Below are positions 22,897-35,100 of a stretch of DNA of 58,797 nucleotides, in pieces (position 1 is the first letter of the stretch; each line of letters starts with the position of its first letter). The DNA lies in NCBI GenBank assembly GCA_030141605.1, contig JAQGDQ010000814.1:34027-92823 (forward strand), written 5' to 3'. Under the pieces are notes generated by a model, which saw only the letters and a list, made by a program, of their open reading frames with translations, was not told where the DNA came from and ran no database searches. Source of the stretch: Tubiluchus corallicola (Eukaryota; Priapulida; Priapulimorpha; Priapulimorphida; Tubiluchidae). A program made the translations under genes and the position numbers.

Positions 22897-23315
22897 TCAT
22901 TGCTCATGCAGTACCACTCTAATAACACTAATCTGAAATAGGATGACTTGGTTTGGTTAATTGTGTGGGCACATCACAATAAAAAACAAAGCTTGTTAAG
23001 AATCTTCTGAGTTAGATATTATATTTCGTGGTATTACATGGGGATCTACGTTGAACCTAGCCAAGTCGAACGATTCTGTTCCCATTTTATTGCCTATCAA
23101 ACCTCACTGAAAATTTGTTTTGATGACATCTTTTAATTATGATGGTGCCTACAAGTAAGCAAATGTAGTGCACAATTGTTGCTAGCTACATTTTGAACCG
23201 AAAGGTCTTCTAAGCAAATTGATTTTTCATTAATACATTATCAATTAAACGAAAACGTAAAACACTAGCAGTTAAAGGAAACCCCAAACTCATTCTGAAA
23301 ATTAATGATCACATG

Positions 23316-23340
23316 CAGTTAATCAGAATTCGATTAACTG
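23316..23340. repeat. 25-bp palindrome family, copy 2
   Basis: CAGTTAATC ... GATTAACTG, perfect 9-bp arms with a 7-nt spacer. Inside tandem copy B. Confidence 0.8.
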
Positions 23341-24082
23341 TTTCATGCAGCAACTCTCTAATAATATGAATCTGTTGTAGTCGGTGGCTTTGTTTGGTTA
23401 ATTTTGTGTGGGCGCATCACAATATAAAAGAAAGTATGTTAAGCAACTTTTCTGAGTTAAGCATTATATTTCATGCTGTTCTACATTGAATCTAGCCAAG
23501 TCGAAGAATTCTGCTTCCATTTTACAGCCTATCGATCTTCACCGAAAATTTGTTTTAATGACATCATTTAATCATGACGATTCCCACAAGTAAGCAAACA
23601 TGGTGCGTACTACTCGTAGTTAGTTACATTTTGAACTGAATGGTTTTCTAAACAAATTGATTTTTCATTAATACATTAGCAGTTAAACGAAAACGTAAAA
23701 CACTAGCACTTAAACAAACCCTTGTGAACTCTGTATTGCTTATGCGTATGCATGCAAGATTTTAGTAAATCCTGCTTTTTGCAAACAAGAAACATATTCT
23801 GGAGGTGCACTTCAGCTATCATCTATAGTTTAAGCCCATTAATTTAAAAACTACTTTAAACACCATTTTTTTAGTTTACTGAATAATAATTTAAAGCATT
23901 TAGAAACTACATTAAAATATAGATTTCCTTTGCTAATATGTAAAAATGACCACTTTTTAAATGTTTGTAACACATAATGCTAATTCTACATTAAACATTA
24001 GCAATTAAACGAAAACGTTAAACACTATCAGTTAAACGAAACCCCAAACTCATTCTGAGAATTATACTGTAGTCATCACATG

Positions 24083-24107
24083 CTGTTAATCAGAATGTGA
24101 ATAACTG
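24083..24107. repeat. 25-bp palindrome family, copy 3 (decayed)
   Basis: CTGTTAATCA ... TGAATAACTG, inside tandem copy C. Confidence 0.7.
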
Positions 24108-25225
24108 TCATTGCTCATGCAGTAACACTAGTAAAATGAATCTGAAGTGGAATGGCTTTGTTTGGTTAATTGTGTGGGTGCATCACAATAAAAAAGAAAG
24201 TGCGTTAAGCATCTTTTCTGAATTAGATGTTATATTTCATGGTATTACATAATATACATAATATATTAGGGGGATCTACGTTGAATCTGGCCAAGTCAAA
24301 GGATTCTGCTTCCATTTTATAGCCTATCGAACCTCAACAAAAATTTGTTCTGATGAGATCAACTTATTTATGATGATGCTCACAACTAAGCAAACATAGT
24401 GTGCAATCACACAGCTAGCCACATTTTTAACCGACCGGTCTTCTCAGCGAATAGTTTTTCATTGATTAGAATTTTTCGAAAATTTCAACAACGTGATTAA
24501 CTGTACATTGGTTTTTCTGAATACTCCATTTTTAGTGAGTACAAAATTCATTAACAAGGTCAGGTTTAGCTTGGCTTAATGTGTATTCACTTAACTTATT
24601 ATTCTTAAGACACCATTAAAATTTTTAGTGTAGAATTATCAGTTTACGCTATTTGGTTGTAAGTGGTGAGGCTTCAGTTACAATAACTGTTGGCAAACAC
24701 CAGGTAAAACTAACAAGACACTGCAATACTTGTATACCTATTCCATAGTATACCTGTACTTAGGTGTAGCATTTTTCTGTAGCCCTCAACTAACTACTAG
24801 GCTATTTATACAAAAAGTCATGAATTCGTTTTAAATATCAGAAACGAGACTGATATCTTTTCTTTCTTATTTAACATTTTTGCAAAAAACAACAAATTTC
24901 TATAAAGCTAATTTTTGTAATTATTAACAAATACAATTTTTCGTGTTGCCTTATTACTTGATACTGAAGAAATATTTATCAAAGAGATATAATTGTCTCA
25001 ACTTATATATCATAAAAACTTAATTTTTCTTATCAATAGAATATTTCTACTGTGTAGCATGCACAAAAACGCTAAGCTGAAGCAACGCTGTATTATTTTG
25101 TGACTTACGTACTATGATTGTCAACCTTTTTCCAAAGTAGAGCCTATTATATGAAAAGACAAATTTATTACATATAGATTCAGCATAACCTTTCAATTGT
25201 TGTTTCTACAATTTGCTACAAAAAT

Positions 25226-25372
25226 GGTTAATGTAAATAAAAAAGTGAGATAACAACAGGTAATACTAATTATTGCCTAATTATAGGTAATTAGGTGTTC
25301 ACCATATCTCTAACAGTTAATCATTTTATGATGAACTGATACAAGTAAAATTTTTATCTATAGAGTTTCCGG
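25226..25372 (+). repeat. Dispersed repeat, second family, copy 1
   Basis: Resembles 38224-38342 in the same orientation: TTAATGTAAATAAAAAAG, then ATATCTCTAACAG, a TGATG.ACTGAT.. block and a TTTTTATCTATA end. Function unknown. Confidence 0.6.
25314..25338. repeat. 25-bp palindrome family, copy 4
   Basis: CAGTTAATCA, TTTTA, TGATGAACTG: one arm mismatch. Outside the tandem array, within the dispersed repeat at 25226-25372. Confidence 0.75.
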
Positions 25373-27083
25373 AGTTGAGAAGCAATAACAGATCATCACA
25401 CTCTGACTGACTGCTTTTATGAGTTATAATAATAACTGCCTGAAGCAAGATTGGCTTTGCAGAGATAGCTGTTAGCTGAAATGAAATATTTAATAGCTGC
25501 AAATTTAGGTCAAGTGACTATGTCAGCAATATATATAACAATACATCAACCATTTTCTGTTTTGAATTTCACTGACAATTTGACAAAACACAATTGAGTT
25601 TTAATACATTTACACCCAACCAAATTTTAGATACGTTGTGAATCATAAGTAAAATTTTGATTGAAAGGTTCACAGCAGTGTTTTTTCTCAGCTAACTTAT
25701 TTGCACATTAGAACGAAAAGCCATAGAGCTTACAGTTTAGTTGTATTACTTTGCATTTCGACATTACCAATTAGTCAATAGCTACAAAAGTTGATTGGTC
25801 AGTAGCCACTTATTGTACGTACATTTTTCACATACGTACATTCTGTGTACCAGAACTTAGATCTCATTTGAGGCATCTAAAATATCTGTTAATACAAGAA
25901 AATGCATTGGTGGCCGAGGCTCCACCCCAGACCCAGTTGTAGCGCTCCCCCAGACCTCTAGCTGGCTGCATGCATTGTTCCATGACCCACTGCACACCAC
26001 TTTTGAGTGTTGAGTCATTGCGAACCTCGCAGCAAAGCATGCAGAGCAACTTATGCCTGACCTGAGAACAGGTGTCCCATATAAGAATATGAATTAAATG
26101 CAAAAGCTAGTCATCAATGATATGTGGTGTAAGAAAATATAAATAACTGACACACATTTAAGCTATGTATCATACCCTGAAAATGCCTATCCCAAAAAAA
26201 ATTAATTTTAGTCTGTCAATTAAATTTACCACTTAAGAATTATTCAGCTTACGATTCTAGAGCAAGAACTATAACAAGATTTTCTGCGAATTTGAGAAAA
26301 GCGTAGTAATGGCAAATCTGGGTATCAAAGCAGTCATATCTCAAATTCTAATGTCATTATTATAGCTAAGTTCATTATATTAACTTGAACAGACGTATCA
26401 AAATCCAACACAAAAAAGGCAACTACAAACATTGCTGTAACATGGCTTAACATTATCAAACAATTACTGAAATGTCTAATCAAACATAATGTTACTGAAA
26501 TGTCTAGTCAACACAAAAATTGGCACATAAAAAGTTACATTTAATAAGTAATGTCAGCATTATCATTTACATTCATTAGAACTAATATTTTTCCCTTTTC
26601 TTCTCTTGTAACAAATGAATCTCTCTCTCTCTCCGATTTTTGAGTCAATTTTCTGTGAAATAATATGTATTGAAATTGCTAAAACTGCTGATAAAATGAT
26701 GGACAATTCTTGACATAAATATATAGAATTAAGAAAAAACTCCAGGACAAACAAAAATCAGCATTTCTGGGCACTTTAATTACACATAAAAGTGCTTTAC
26801 TTATTACTGTTGTCAGATGGCTAGAATTTTGACTTCATCCGATTGTTATATTTGTGCTTGCAAAGCAAACGTCCATAAATCGACATAGTTAAAACTACAT
26901 TATAATGCTTCAAAGTAGAAAGCACAAAAAATTTGGCCAAATGTCCATTTTTTATTTTTATAAAAACAAATGCTATATATATTGTACTTTCATATTCTAG
27001 CACAAATTATCAGGAAAATGTCAAAAAATACTAAATATCAAATTTTATAACCCGTTGCCCACTTTTCTGGCTAGAAACTAGTA

Positions 27084-27091
27084 CTGGAATT
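27084..27091. repeat. hAT target-site duplication, left
   Basis: CTGGAATT, identical to 27974-27981. Confidence 0.93.
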
Positions 27092-27973
27092 CAGTGGCGT
27101 CGTGCTATAGGGGCCCGGGGGGGGGGGGTCTGCCCCCCATTTTTTCCCAAACTGCATTCACTCAGTATACTGTCATATGATTTTTTCTGAACTGGACAAA
27201 CTTTACCCAATGATCTCCATCGCATACCAGTTGCTTCTGACTCTGCCCGTCTTGCTCTTGTGAGAGATCCTTTTCTGCTCTTAAATTTGTCAAGAATGCT
27301 CTCAGCAGTACAATGAGTCAGTCACGACTGAGTGACCTGAAGATCCTTGCAGTTGAGGCTGAGAAAACAAAGAATATGGACTTGAAGTCTGTGGTTGAGC
27401 TCTTCTGGAATGATGTTCTGCGTCGTTAGTACAAATTTTTAGTGCATTAATTCATATGTGTCGCAGTATATCGCTTTTTACTCTTTAACCTCTTTGCTTT
27501 ATCTTGGTGTAAACTGCAATACCTGTCATTGATTTTCTACTGTACCCCTATAGTCATCCTGTAACGCATTCATGTTATGTTGTTGACTTTGACTGTGTTG
27601 CTGAATCATTTAAAAATGACGTTTGTCGTTTATTCATCATCTTCATCTTGCCTCGGAATAAAAAGTTTAGTAATTGTTAAAAATATTAAATTAAAGGTAC
27701 ATATGTTTTGGTAGTCGTCTTTTCATCGAATCTTTGGATTCCTGACAGCTAATAAATACTTAATTAAATTTTAATTTTAAATTAATTTTTAATTTTAATT
27801 AAATTTCTGTAGCTATAGCTTTCAGTTAAATGCCAGTTGGGAATAAATAAATCGTTTTTCTTGCGGGCAAAATACTGGTGTGGGAATTCAAAGTTATACG
27901 TTTTTTAAACAGTTAAGTTCCGCCATAATATACAGTCGGGCCCCCCTAATTTTTTTGTTGCACGACGCCCCTG
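27092..27973 (+). mobile_element. hAT DNA transposon, 882-bp internally deleted copy
   Basis: Terminal inverted repeats are CAGTGGCGTCGTGC and, in reverse complement at the right end, CAGGGGCGTCGTGC (13 of 14 identical). Both ends are followed inward by G/C-rich tracts. The flanking 8 bp are identical, CTGGAATT at 27084-27091 and 27974-27981; an 8-bp duplication is the hAT signature. Only the C-terminal part of the transposase survives (about 27220-27429), with a frameshift, so the copy is nonautonomous. Confidence 0.93.
27220..27429 (+). pseudogene. hAT transposase C-terminal (dimerisation) remnant
   Basis: The + strand encodes LLLTLPV in one frame and, after a frameshift near 27250, SCSCERSFSALKFVKNALSS. 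LKILAVEAEK and VELFWNDVLRR follow before a TAG at 27427-27429. The C.ERSFSALK motif is typical of the hAT dimerisation region. The catalytic core and N-terminal zinc finger are gone. Confidence 0.85.
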
Positions 27974-27981
27974 CTGGAATT
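27974..27981. repeat. hAT target-site duplication, right
   Basis: CTGGAATT, identical to 27084-27091. Confidence 0.93.
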
Positions 27982-28487
27982 GTAAAAGAACTTGCATGAA
28001 AAAGTTCTGATGGTGGCTCGTAGAAGCAGTAACTTTGTTCGTGTTTTTTCTGTTGACAAGTCCATATCTTTGTCAGGAAGAGCCATCTACTGGATTTAAA
28101 CATAACTTCAATCTGCTCTTGTAAATCCCTTAGCAACCACACTTTCATACAGTTGCTAAGTGTTTTGTAGAGACACAACAAAAAACAATGGCTGACTTTA
28201 GCAGGGATTTTCTCAAGGTTATGTTTTTCAATGCATGGTGTGTACCTCAATTTCAATCTGGACTATATCGGTTTAGAAATAATATAGAGTGATGAGCTTA
28301 GTATCAAAATGATCATCCTGAAATGGAGATTCAGGATATGTGAATCACTAGAAAAGGTTAATTGCCGACTTATAGACAATCTTGCTATGCAAGAACACAT
28401 GATGGATGTACTGTAGGTGCCACTTAATAGACTCACTTTGGGACCAAAGTGTTTTGACCAAATTAACTGACTGAACTTATTAACATT

Positions 28488-28587
28488 ACTGGTATACAAC
28501 TATGTGTCATGAGCTTAGTATGCACTGCAAAGGTTTTACTGGTATACAAGTATGTGTCATCAGCTTAGTATGCACTGCAAAGGTTTT
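28488..28587. repeat. Tandem duplication of a 50-bp unit
   Basis: Two adjacent 50-bp copies starting ACTGGTATACAA (second copy ACTGGTATACAA with C to G one base later) and differing at two positions. The 3' half, TTAGTATGCACTGCAAA, recurs at about 42230. Confidence 0.9.
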
Positions 28588-29717
28588 TAATGAATTTTTA
28601 GAAATGAAGTAATGCCTAAATTCCTTTGTGCTGCTAGAAATTTAAAAAACATTTTAAAATATTAATTTATATAAGTGAATTAGCAATAAATCAAAAGTAT
28701 ACTTTTCTAAATCATGCAAGTCTGTTTATTTGCAAAAAATACAAAAAATCCTTCAAAGTCGACTGCTTCATTTTGTTGCCAAGGAGTTGGCACACACAGT
28801 TCTTATAATTATAAAAATGTTGAAAATCTGTTGCTGTGTGCTGCACTTATTCTCATAAAACAGTTAGCAATGTGCTTGAGCTGCAGTTTTTCAAACTTCT
28901 TCTCTGCTCTTATTTGCTGTATGATGTTTACTATTGTAAGTCACAAGGAATACTGGCTAATTACTGTACCTCCATCTTTGATTGTTAACTGATTAAGCAT
29001 GAGTTAATTTGCAATGAAAGCTTCAAAAGTAAACTGCGGGACAGGCGATTAAGTGTTTAGCTTCCAGAAATTCTTTGGTAATGAGATTAATTGCAGTTGA
29101 GGAGCAGGTGACAGAGGCAAAACCACTAGGCTAGCATATTAGCACATGATAAAGGTACCTGCTTACAAACAAAATGGTACATAACATGACTGTTTCTACC
29201 TATATAGTCTAGTGCACAAAAGCGAACTAATGATCACAGAAAAGTAGGTTAGGCTCTTTGGGCACACGCAAATGTCTTTTTTTAAGTATGTGAAGGAAAA
29301 ATATTGAGTCAATTATGCATAATTATTTTAGTCAATTACTGACAGTTTAGATGTACATTTGAACAGAAGCAGCCCGTGCCAGGCGTTTTTGTGTCAATTA
29401 AGCGATTGAGTCTAATAACTGTGAGTTCATTAAGTGGCGCATACTGTATTATGGTTGTGTATTGGTCTGAAACTGTTCAAAATCGAGCACTTATCATATG
29501 GTCAGATTCTGACAAAAATTTACAATCGTGTCAGTGGCAGTCAAAATCTGAGGGAAGACATTTGAGAAATGGTTGCATGATGGTTGTGTATGTATTGATC
29601 AGATTTTGATAGAAATACAACTTTATCAAAATGACACTTCCAACCAAAATCCACTGGTCAGATCGACTTTGACACTGACTTCATAACTACTGCACTTATA
29701 GAATTGCTGAACAAAAA

Positions 29718-29742
29718 CAGTTAATCACATTCTGATTAACTG
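29718..29742. repeat. 25-bp palindrome family, copy 5 (perfect)
   Basis: CAGTTAATCA, spacer CATTC, TGATTAACTG: perfect 10-bp arms. Its spacer is the reverse complement of the GAATG spacer in copy 1. Confidence 0.88.
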
Positions 29743-29768
29743 CACATACTTACTAATTAATTCTTTAT

Positions 29769-29793
29769 CAGTTAATCATCTTATCATTAACTG
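29769..29793. repeat. 25-bp palindrome family, copy 6
   Basis: CAGTTAATCA, TCTTA, TCATTAACTG: 9 of 10 arm pairs. Lies only 26 bp beyond copy 5. Confidence 0.82.
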
Positions 29794-32041
29794 CTACTGG
29801 AAAATCCATTTTCCGACAAACGGGTACAGCTAGACTTACACAGGCAACATACTTAAATACTGGTAGAATCTTGTTATCAAACAAACATATTCAGGATTCA
29901 TCAATTTAATTCATATAAATTGGTGAGACTCTTCAATATGTGATCCCTGTCTCAGTGCACACATCCAGGAATAAACACCTATAAATGAACAATTTTTCAC
30001 TGTTTTTTCTTCCATAAATGAGAAAATGTATCTAAATACTTAAACAAAAACAAATACTTAAACTAACATTAACATTTTCAAATGGCTATTGAAATATCCA
30101 ACCAGAATAACGTCATTTATGCAAATGTGCAATACGAAATTCTGTGCACTAATTCGCTAACAATCTACATGTATATAAACAATTGTGTAAAATTTCAAGC
30201 AGCTGCGAGCAATAAGCATTTTCACTGTTCCAGAGACTGACAATGATTATTAAAAGGTCAAGGATTAAGCATACCAGACAACAGATTTGTGCTTATACAT
30301 TATACAATGCCTCACTGCCCATGCTCCTGTAATAATAACAGTTTTAACAGTTACCTAGAAGCTTAGATACTTCATTTTTTCTCGTCCCCAAGCTCCTGCT
30401 AGTAACTCATTCTACACACACACTTATTCATAATTAAGTAAAATTTGGGTAAAACAACTGAAGTTAATGAATTAATGCTTTGCGTTACCCACTGTGACAA
30501 TCGATTGCAGTTAAGGTGTGTTACTGTGGTGCACTTAACCTTAGACCTACAGCAACTGTGCATGCACACAACGAAACTGTGAAAAGGCATGTTTACCAGT
30601 TTATTTCGAACAATAGGTTGCCATAATGTGTAACATGCAGCCCACTGTGTGCATTGTCCCTCTGTAGCTTCTAACTAAGCAACACAGACTATTGTACTAC
30701 ATCGCGTGTATCGATTGTCCAGTGGTTTTACTATGGCCACCAAATGGCACGTTCTTTTGCTACTCTCCATTACGCTCCTAACATTAAAATTAGGATTTTC
30801 CATTGATTTTCTTTAGTGTGAAATCTATCCACATTGAGCAATCTACCACCCCTTGGCCTCTTTCATGGTTGAATTGATTCATTGAAAGGTTTAATGAGTG
30901 GACTGCCTTTTGATAATCTCAGAGCATGACTCACCCAGTTAAGTCTTCAAGATCTGTACTTTATCTTGCTGGTCTATTTTTCTTCCTTGAATTTGACATA
31001 AAAATCTTTATTACTTATAACTTTTGAAACTTTATTTGCAATAACGATCTGTATAAATGTCTCTCAGAAATACCAACCACTACCTGATTATTCACTTTCA
31101 AGGTTCACAACTCCAAATTATATATAAAAATGGAAGGTGGACACTTGACACTGGCAAAGCTGGCATTGCAGCAGAGACCAAGTGATTTTTTTCTGCCATA
31201 CAGTGACAATCATGTGGTGAAACCCTAATACAACAAATTCTATCACATTAACCGATTTCTTTCTGGCACACAACTCAGCACTAGTTCTGAGAGCAGAGCA
31301 AAATTTACAAAGGATGGGCTGATAGCAAAGCTAATTCCTGCACACAAACTATTACATGCACACCACCAACAAAAATACAACAAATTTATGGAACAAAATT
31401 TCTCAAAAATGAATGAAATATTACAAAATCAGACTTCAACATAATTAAAACAATATCAAGCCATGTCATTATCATACAATAGAAAAGATACGGGTACAAT
31501 ATGGATATGGAAGTTCTTTCAGTGTAAAGTTATTATAAAAATGCTGTTTTACATATTTTGCAGTTGATTAAAGACAGGCTTGTTAAGCTCTCGAAACAAT
31601 TTTTGTAAAAACACCTAGCAGAATGAACTCATCAAAATAAACTTCTATAGATAATTACAAATGCAAGCTAGATTGATAGCAAAAATAAGTAAGCATTAGC
31701 CATGGGAAATTATTACAAAGAACATAAAAAATTGCATTACGTTTTGAAAACATTTTTTCCATCAGGTCCATTTGCACCAAAAAAAGTTCATTCATACAGA
31801 TATCCTCATCATGTCTGACGAGCACTTTGTATGAATTCTCCACTTAATATTGTACAGAAAAAAGATTATCATAAAACTTTGCAGAACAGCAAACAAAACT
31901 TCAAAACCAGAATTGCTGTCTTTCCAAAGGATATTAAGCAAATGGTCCAAATTTTTGTGCTGGGAGATTGAGAAGCACAATTCTTAAATGATCCATTCTA
32001 ACTAAGAAGATATTTTTCTTTTATCCTCCACATTTATCAAG

Positions 32042-35000
32042 CTAATTAATAATGCAAATTTTTATCTGTCTGGACAAAAGAGATATCTCATCGACCGTGG
32101 TGTGGTATGAATTTTCTTGATTGAAGACCAGAGACTCAAAATTACGCTCTTTGTCAGAGTATAATTCATTCGGTAAACCAAAATGACTAAACAATTCATG
32201 CATTAACACTTGAGCTTCTGTTTCTTGATTGGGGAGAAGCCGTACAATCCAATCCCTTATTTTTAATATTTCCCACAGTTTCCACAAAGCCTTTGTTTCT
32301 TGGCTTAAGGCAGAAACCCTTTCATAAAAAGGTTTAAGTAAACATTCTTCAAAAAAGTCTATTATTGGAGAAAGATAGGAATCGTCTACTAGAGCTTTCC
32401 AAAATTCAGTAATTGTCAATGCTCTAAGGGTCATACAACTACAATGTTCAAAACCAGCTAGAGTATTACGTTTTGAACAAGACCTACTTTCAACAAGATG
32501 GTGGCGACAACTCAAGAATATACTGGGCTCTTAGAAGTGGATATGCTAAAATCGGAACAGACACCAAGAAATCTTTAAGCTTATTAAATGCCCCGTTGCG
32601 TTCCTCGGCACATTCAAAAACAGCAGATTTCTTTGCTAAAACATGTTACAGAGTATCTATTTTGGCATATTCGGGAATAAAACGATGATAGTAGGTTAAC
32701 TTAATCATAGACAACTCCTTAACTAACCAACGTTCTTTAGCACAGGCCAATCCCTCGCAGCCCTGGCCTTTGAAAGCTCATTTCGAACTGCACCACTAGC
32801 ATCAATGTGCCTCAAATACTGAACGTCAGTTTGGGAAGTAAATATGTCTTTGCATTGAAGTTTAGTCCTGTTTCTTGGAACAGATTAAGCACTATGGATA
32901 AATTATTCAACTGTTCTTCAAAAGCACTTGCAAAATGATCACATATCCAAATAAACGAGTACTGAATGACTCGATCGAATGTTTGAAATTTATGCGAGTT
33001 GTACAAAGACCAAAAGGCATAGCATTGAACAGCCATGAACCTTACCCGTACGAGATAGCTGTCTTCTTCTTTTTAACCTCAGCACCATCCTAACTTGATG
33101 ATAACAGACTTAAGTCTGGCGTACTAAAGCATGTCACATTTAACAAGGTATCCAGTGAATCATTGATCTAAGGTAGGGGGAAGACCCTGTTAATTATGGT
33201 CACTTTACTTAGAGCTCTATTTTCTATGCAACACCTTGTCGTCCTTTTTCTTAACTAGGACTACAGCTGAACACCAGCTGGACAAAAACTCTTTTCTACA
33301 ATATCATTTATTGCTGCATCCAGTTCCTCTTGCTGGACAGGTTCTAATTCTAATCTTCGAGGATTATGTCTTACAGGTCGAGTATCACAAGTATCTAAGT
33401 GTGAAGGTAACCAAGATCAGTTCTTCCTAAATCATGCGAACCAGCAGACAACATGTCTGCATATCCTAGCAAAAAATTCTTGACACAAAGTCGTTGAACA
33501 GGGTTTAAGTTCTTTTAAATTCTCTTTCAATGGTTTATATATAGCTGTTGTGGCAATGACTGTTGTTTATTTTCTGGACATGATTTAGAGGTGTGTGGTT
33601 CTCTCCAAGACCTCAATGGCTTCCCACCTCACCAAGAGCTTCACGCTGTCAAACTGCACATGGATAACATCAGATATTGGCAACAACTGCTGGCAATGTT
33701 TTCAAACAAGCAGCAACTGCAATTTTTCCCTGTAATGCAGTATGCCATTCCAGTAAGATGCAACTTGGCCCCAGACACCAAACCCATACAAGGTGTCAGT
33801 GGTTCGGAAGACTTGCTGGAAGTAACAACCGCAAACCACACCTGAATTGTCAAAGTTTGGCTGGCACAAATCTTGACATAACCAGACAGACAAACTTTAA
33901 GAGCAACAGTCAGGCCACCCATGCTCATTTGTGGGGACATGGGTGTCAATAACAGCCCCATTGGAATTGAGCCAATCAAGATCCAGAAATATAGGATCAA
34001 CCATATCTGGAGGTACTAAGGCTGTTATGGTTTCTTCAAGATGTAATGCATTTACAGTGACATCTTCTGGACCACGAACGATGGATGAGTTAACATTATT
34101 ACCATAAAGGTATGTTCGTGTATTCTGTTGTCTAGAGTATGAACAGCTCCAGTGTCTAATAAAATGTTACAACGGTACAAGCCACTAGTATGAGCTTCAA
34201 GAAATTTCTGATTAACTTTGGCAGAAAAGGATTGAGCAGACATGAGAAAGCTGCCTATGTTGTGAACCTGCAGTTAGTTTCCCTTTCAGATCTGCATCCT
34301 TTCAGATCCAATAGCAGTGTGGCTACTACCAAACCTGGTGGCACATGGTCATAATTTGGGAAAATTAATCACTTCATGATTGCTACATGAAGGACACTCC
34401 TTACGAATGTATGCTTTGCAACCACGACCAAAGCATTGTTCACTGAGTGAGAATGACCAGATGAGTCCCCAGCCATGTCTGGGTCACTTAGATATGTCGA
34501 ATTCTCGATTACTTGTGCATGGTGTACATACTACAGTGCATCTCTCATCCCTTTATTTGTCACCTGTATCAAATTTGCTTGACCTGAAGCCAGGTTAGTT
34601 GTTTCGTTTCCTGTAATTGCTACAGCAGTCATGCTACATGCTCCAGGAACCATTTCCAATGCTCTTGCTAAAGCTACAACTAAGCTAGATGTCTTTGCTG
34701 CATGAGCAAACATCCTTAATTTCGGATTATTGAACCAATAGAAAACTGATCACATGCAGTCCGGTCTACCACACCATTATCTACGTTAGGGTATATAACA
34801 AAATGCCAGCGTCTCAACTCACTCAGCAAACACCCTCAAGTCTCCACCCTTCCTTTGACAACATGTTTGAAACTGTCCTCTCAATTTGCATGACCGTGCC
34901 TCTGATCAAAAGCCTGAAACAAAGTAAGGCAACTTTGACGCTGTCCGGGGGGTATGTGCTCTAGCACAGCCATGGCCTTGACTTGTAATCCTACTGCAGT

Positions 35001-35100
35001 TGGTATGCGGCTTCCTGGTCAGATGTACCACCTATTGACATGAACTACCATAGGAAACTGAACTTTATAGGGTAACTTGTCTTATCAGGCAAACCTGCCT
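32042..35100 (-). pseudogene. Old Ty3/gypsy element relic, gag to integrase order
   Basis: The minus strand carries a decayed gag-pol in natural order. Gag capsid is at about 34980-34740 (EHIPPGQRQ, LRRWHF, DQFSIG). A zinc knuckle is at about 34455-34390 (CFGRGCKAYIRKECPSC, with one Cys lost). Protease is near 34190 (ILLDTGAVHTL), with a DWLNSNGAVIDTH segment at about 33960. RT is at about 33420-32720 (AMPFGLC and a frameshifted YLDD region near 32945). The RT/RNase H connection is at about 32690-32500 (RFIPEYAKID, GAFNKLKDFLVSVPILAYP). Integrase is at about 32330-32080 (NQETEAQVLMHELFSHFGLP). Stops and frameshifts are frequent. LTRs and target duplications were not found. Confidence 0.85.

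Larger units (their letters stand above)
22531..24475 (+). repeat. Three diverged tandem copies of a long repeat unit
   Basis: Copy A is about 22531-23239, copy B about 23240-23679 and copy C about 23680-24475. All share blocks such as CCCCAAACTCATTCTGA, GTTTGGTTAATT, GCATCACAAT, CTAGCCAAGTCGAA or its variant, and TGATTTTTCATTAATACATT. Copy B lacks the roughly 270-bp first part that A and C share (GAACTCTGTATTGC to AACACATA). Each copy carries one 25-bp palindrome. No coding capacity; it looks like a local satellite or a tandemly inserted nonautonomous element. Confidence 0.85.
24476..27091. other. Intergenic, no gene
   Basis: AT-rich. A GC-richer patch at about 25864-26090 has a short minus-strand frame of no recognised family and may be an old SINE or transposon piece. 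A dispersed repeat copy lies at 25226-25372, similar to 38224-38342 (TTAATNTAAATAAAAAA and ATCTCTNACAG blocks). Confidence 0.5.
27982..32041. other. Intergenic, no gene recognised
   Basis: AT-rich. Contains the tandem 50-mer at 28488-28587 and the palindromes at 29718 and 29769. Several 60-120 residue frames exist but none shows a known domain or codon-like composition. Confidence 0.5.

Noticed and set aside
22531-24475. CRISPR-like array
   Set aside because: Units are hundreds of bases long and diverged, with no short constant repeats or regular spacers, and the DNA is animal.
27894-28256. 120-residue minus-strand frame
   Set aside because: It crosses the exact hAT right border at 27973, so it joins element end and flanking DNA by chance.
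33641-33952. Overlapping 63-119 residue frames on both strands
   Set aside because: Shadows of the decayed gypsy gag-pol relic; only the minus-strand homology pieces are meaningful.
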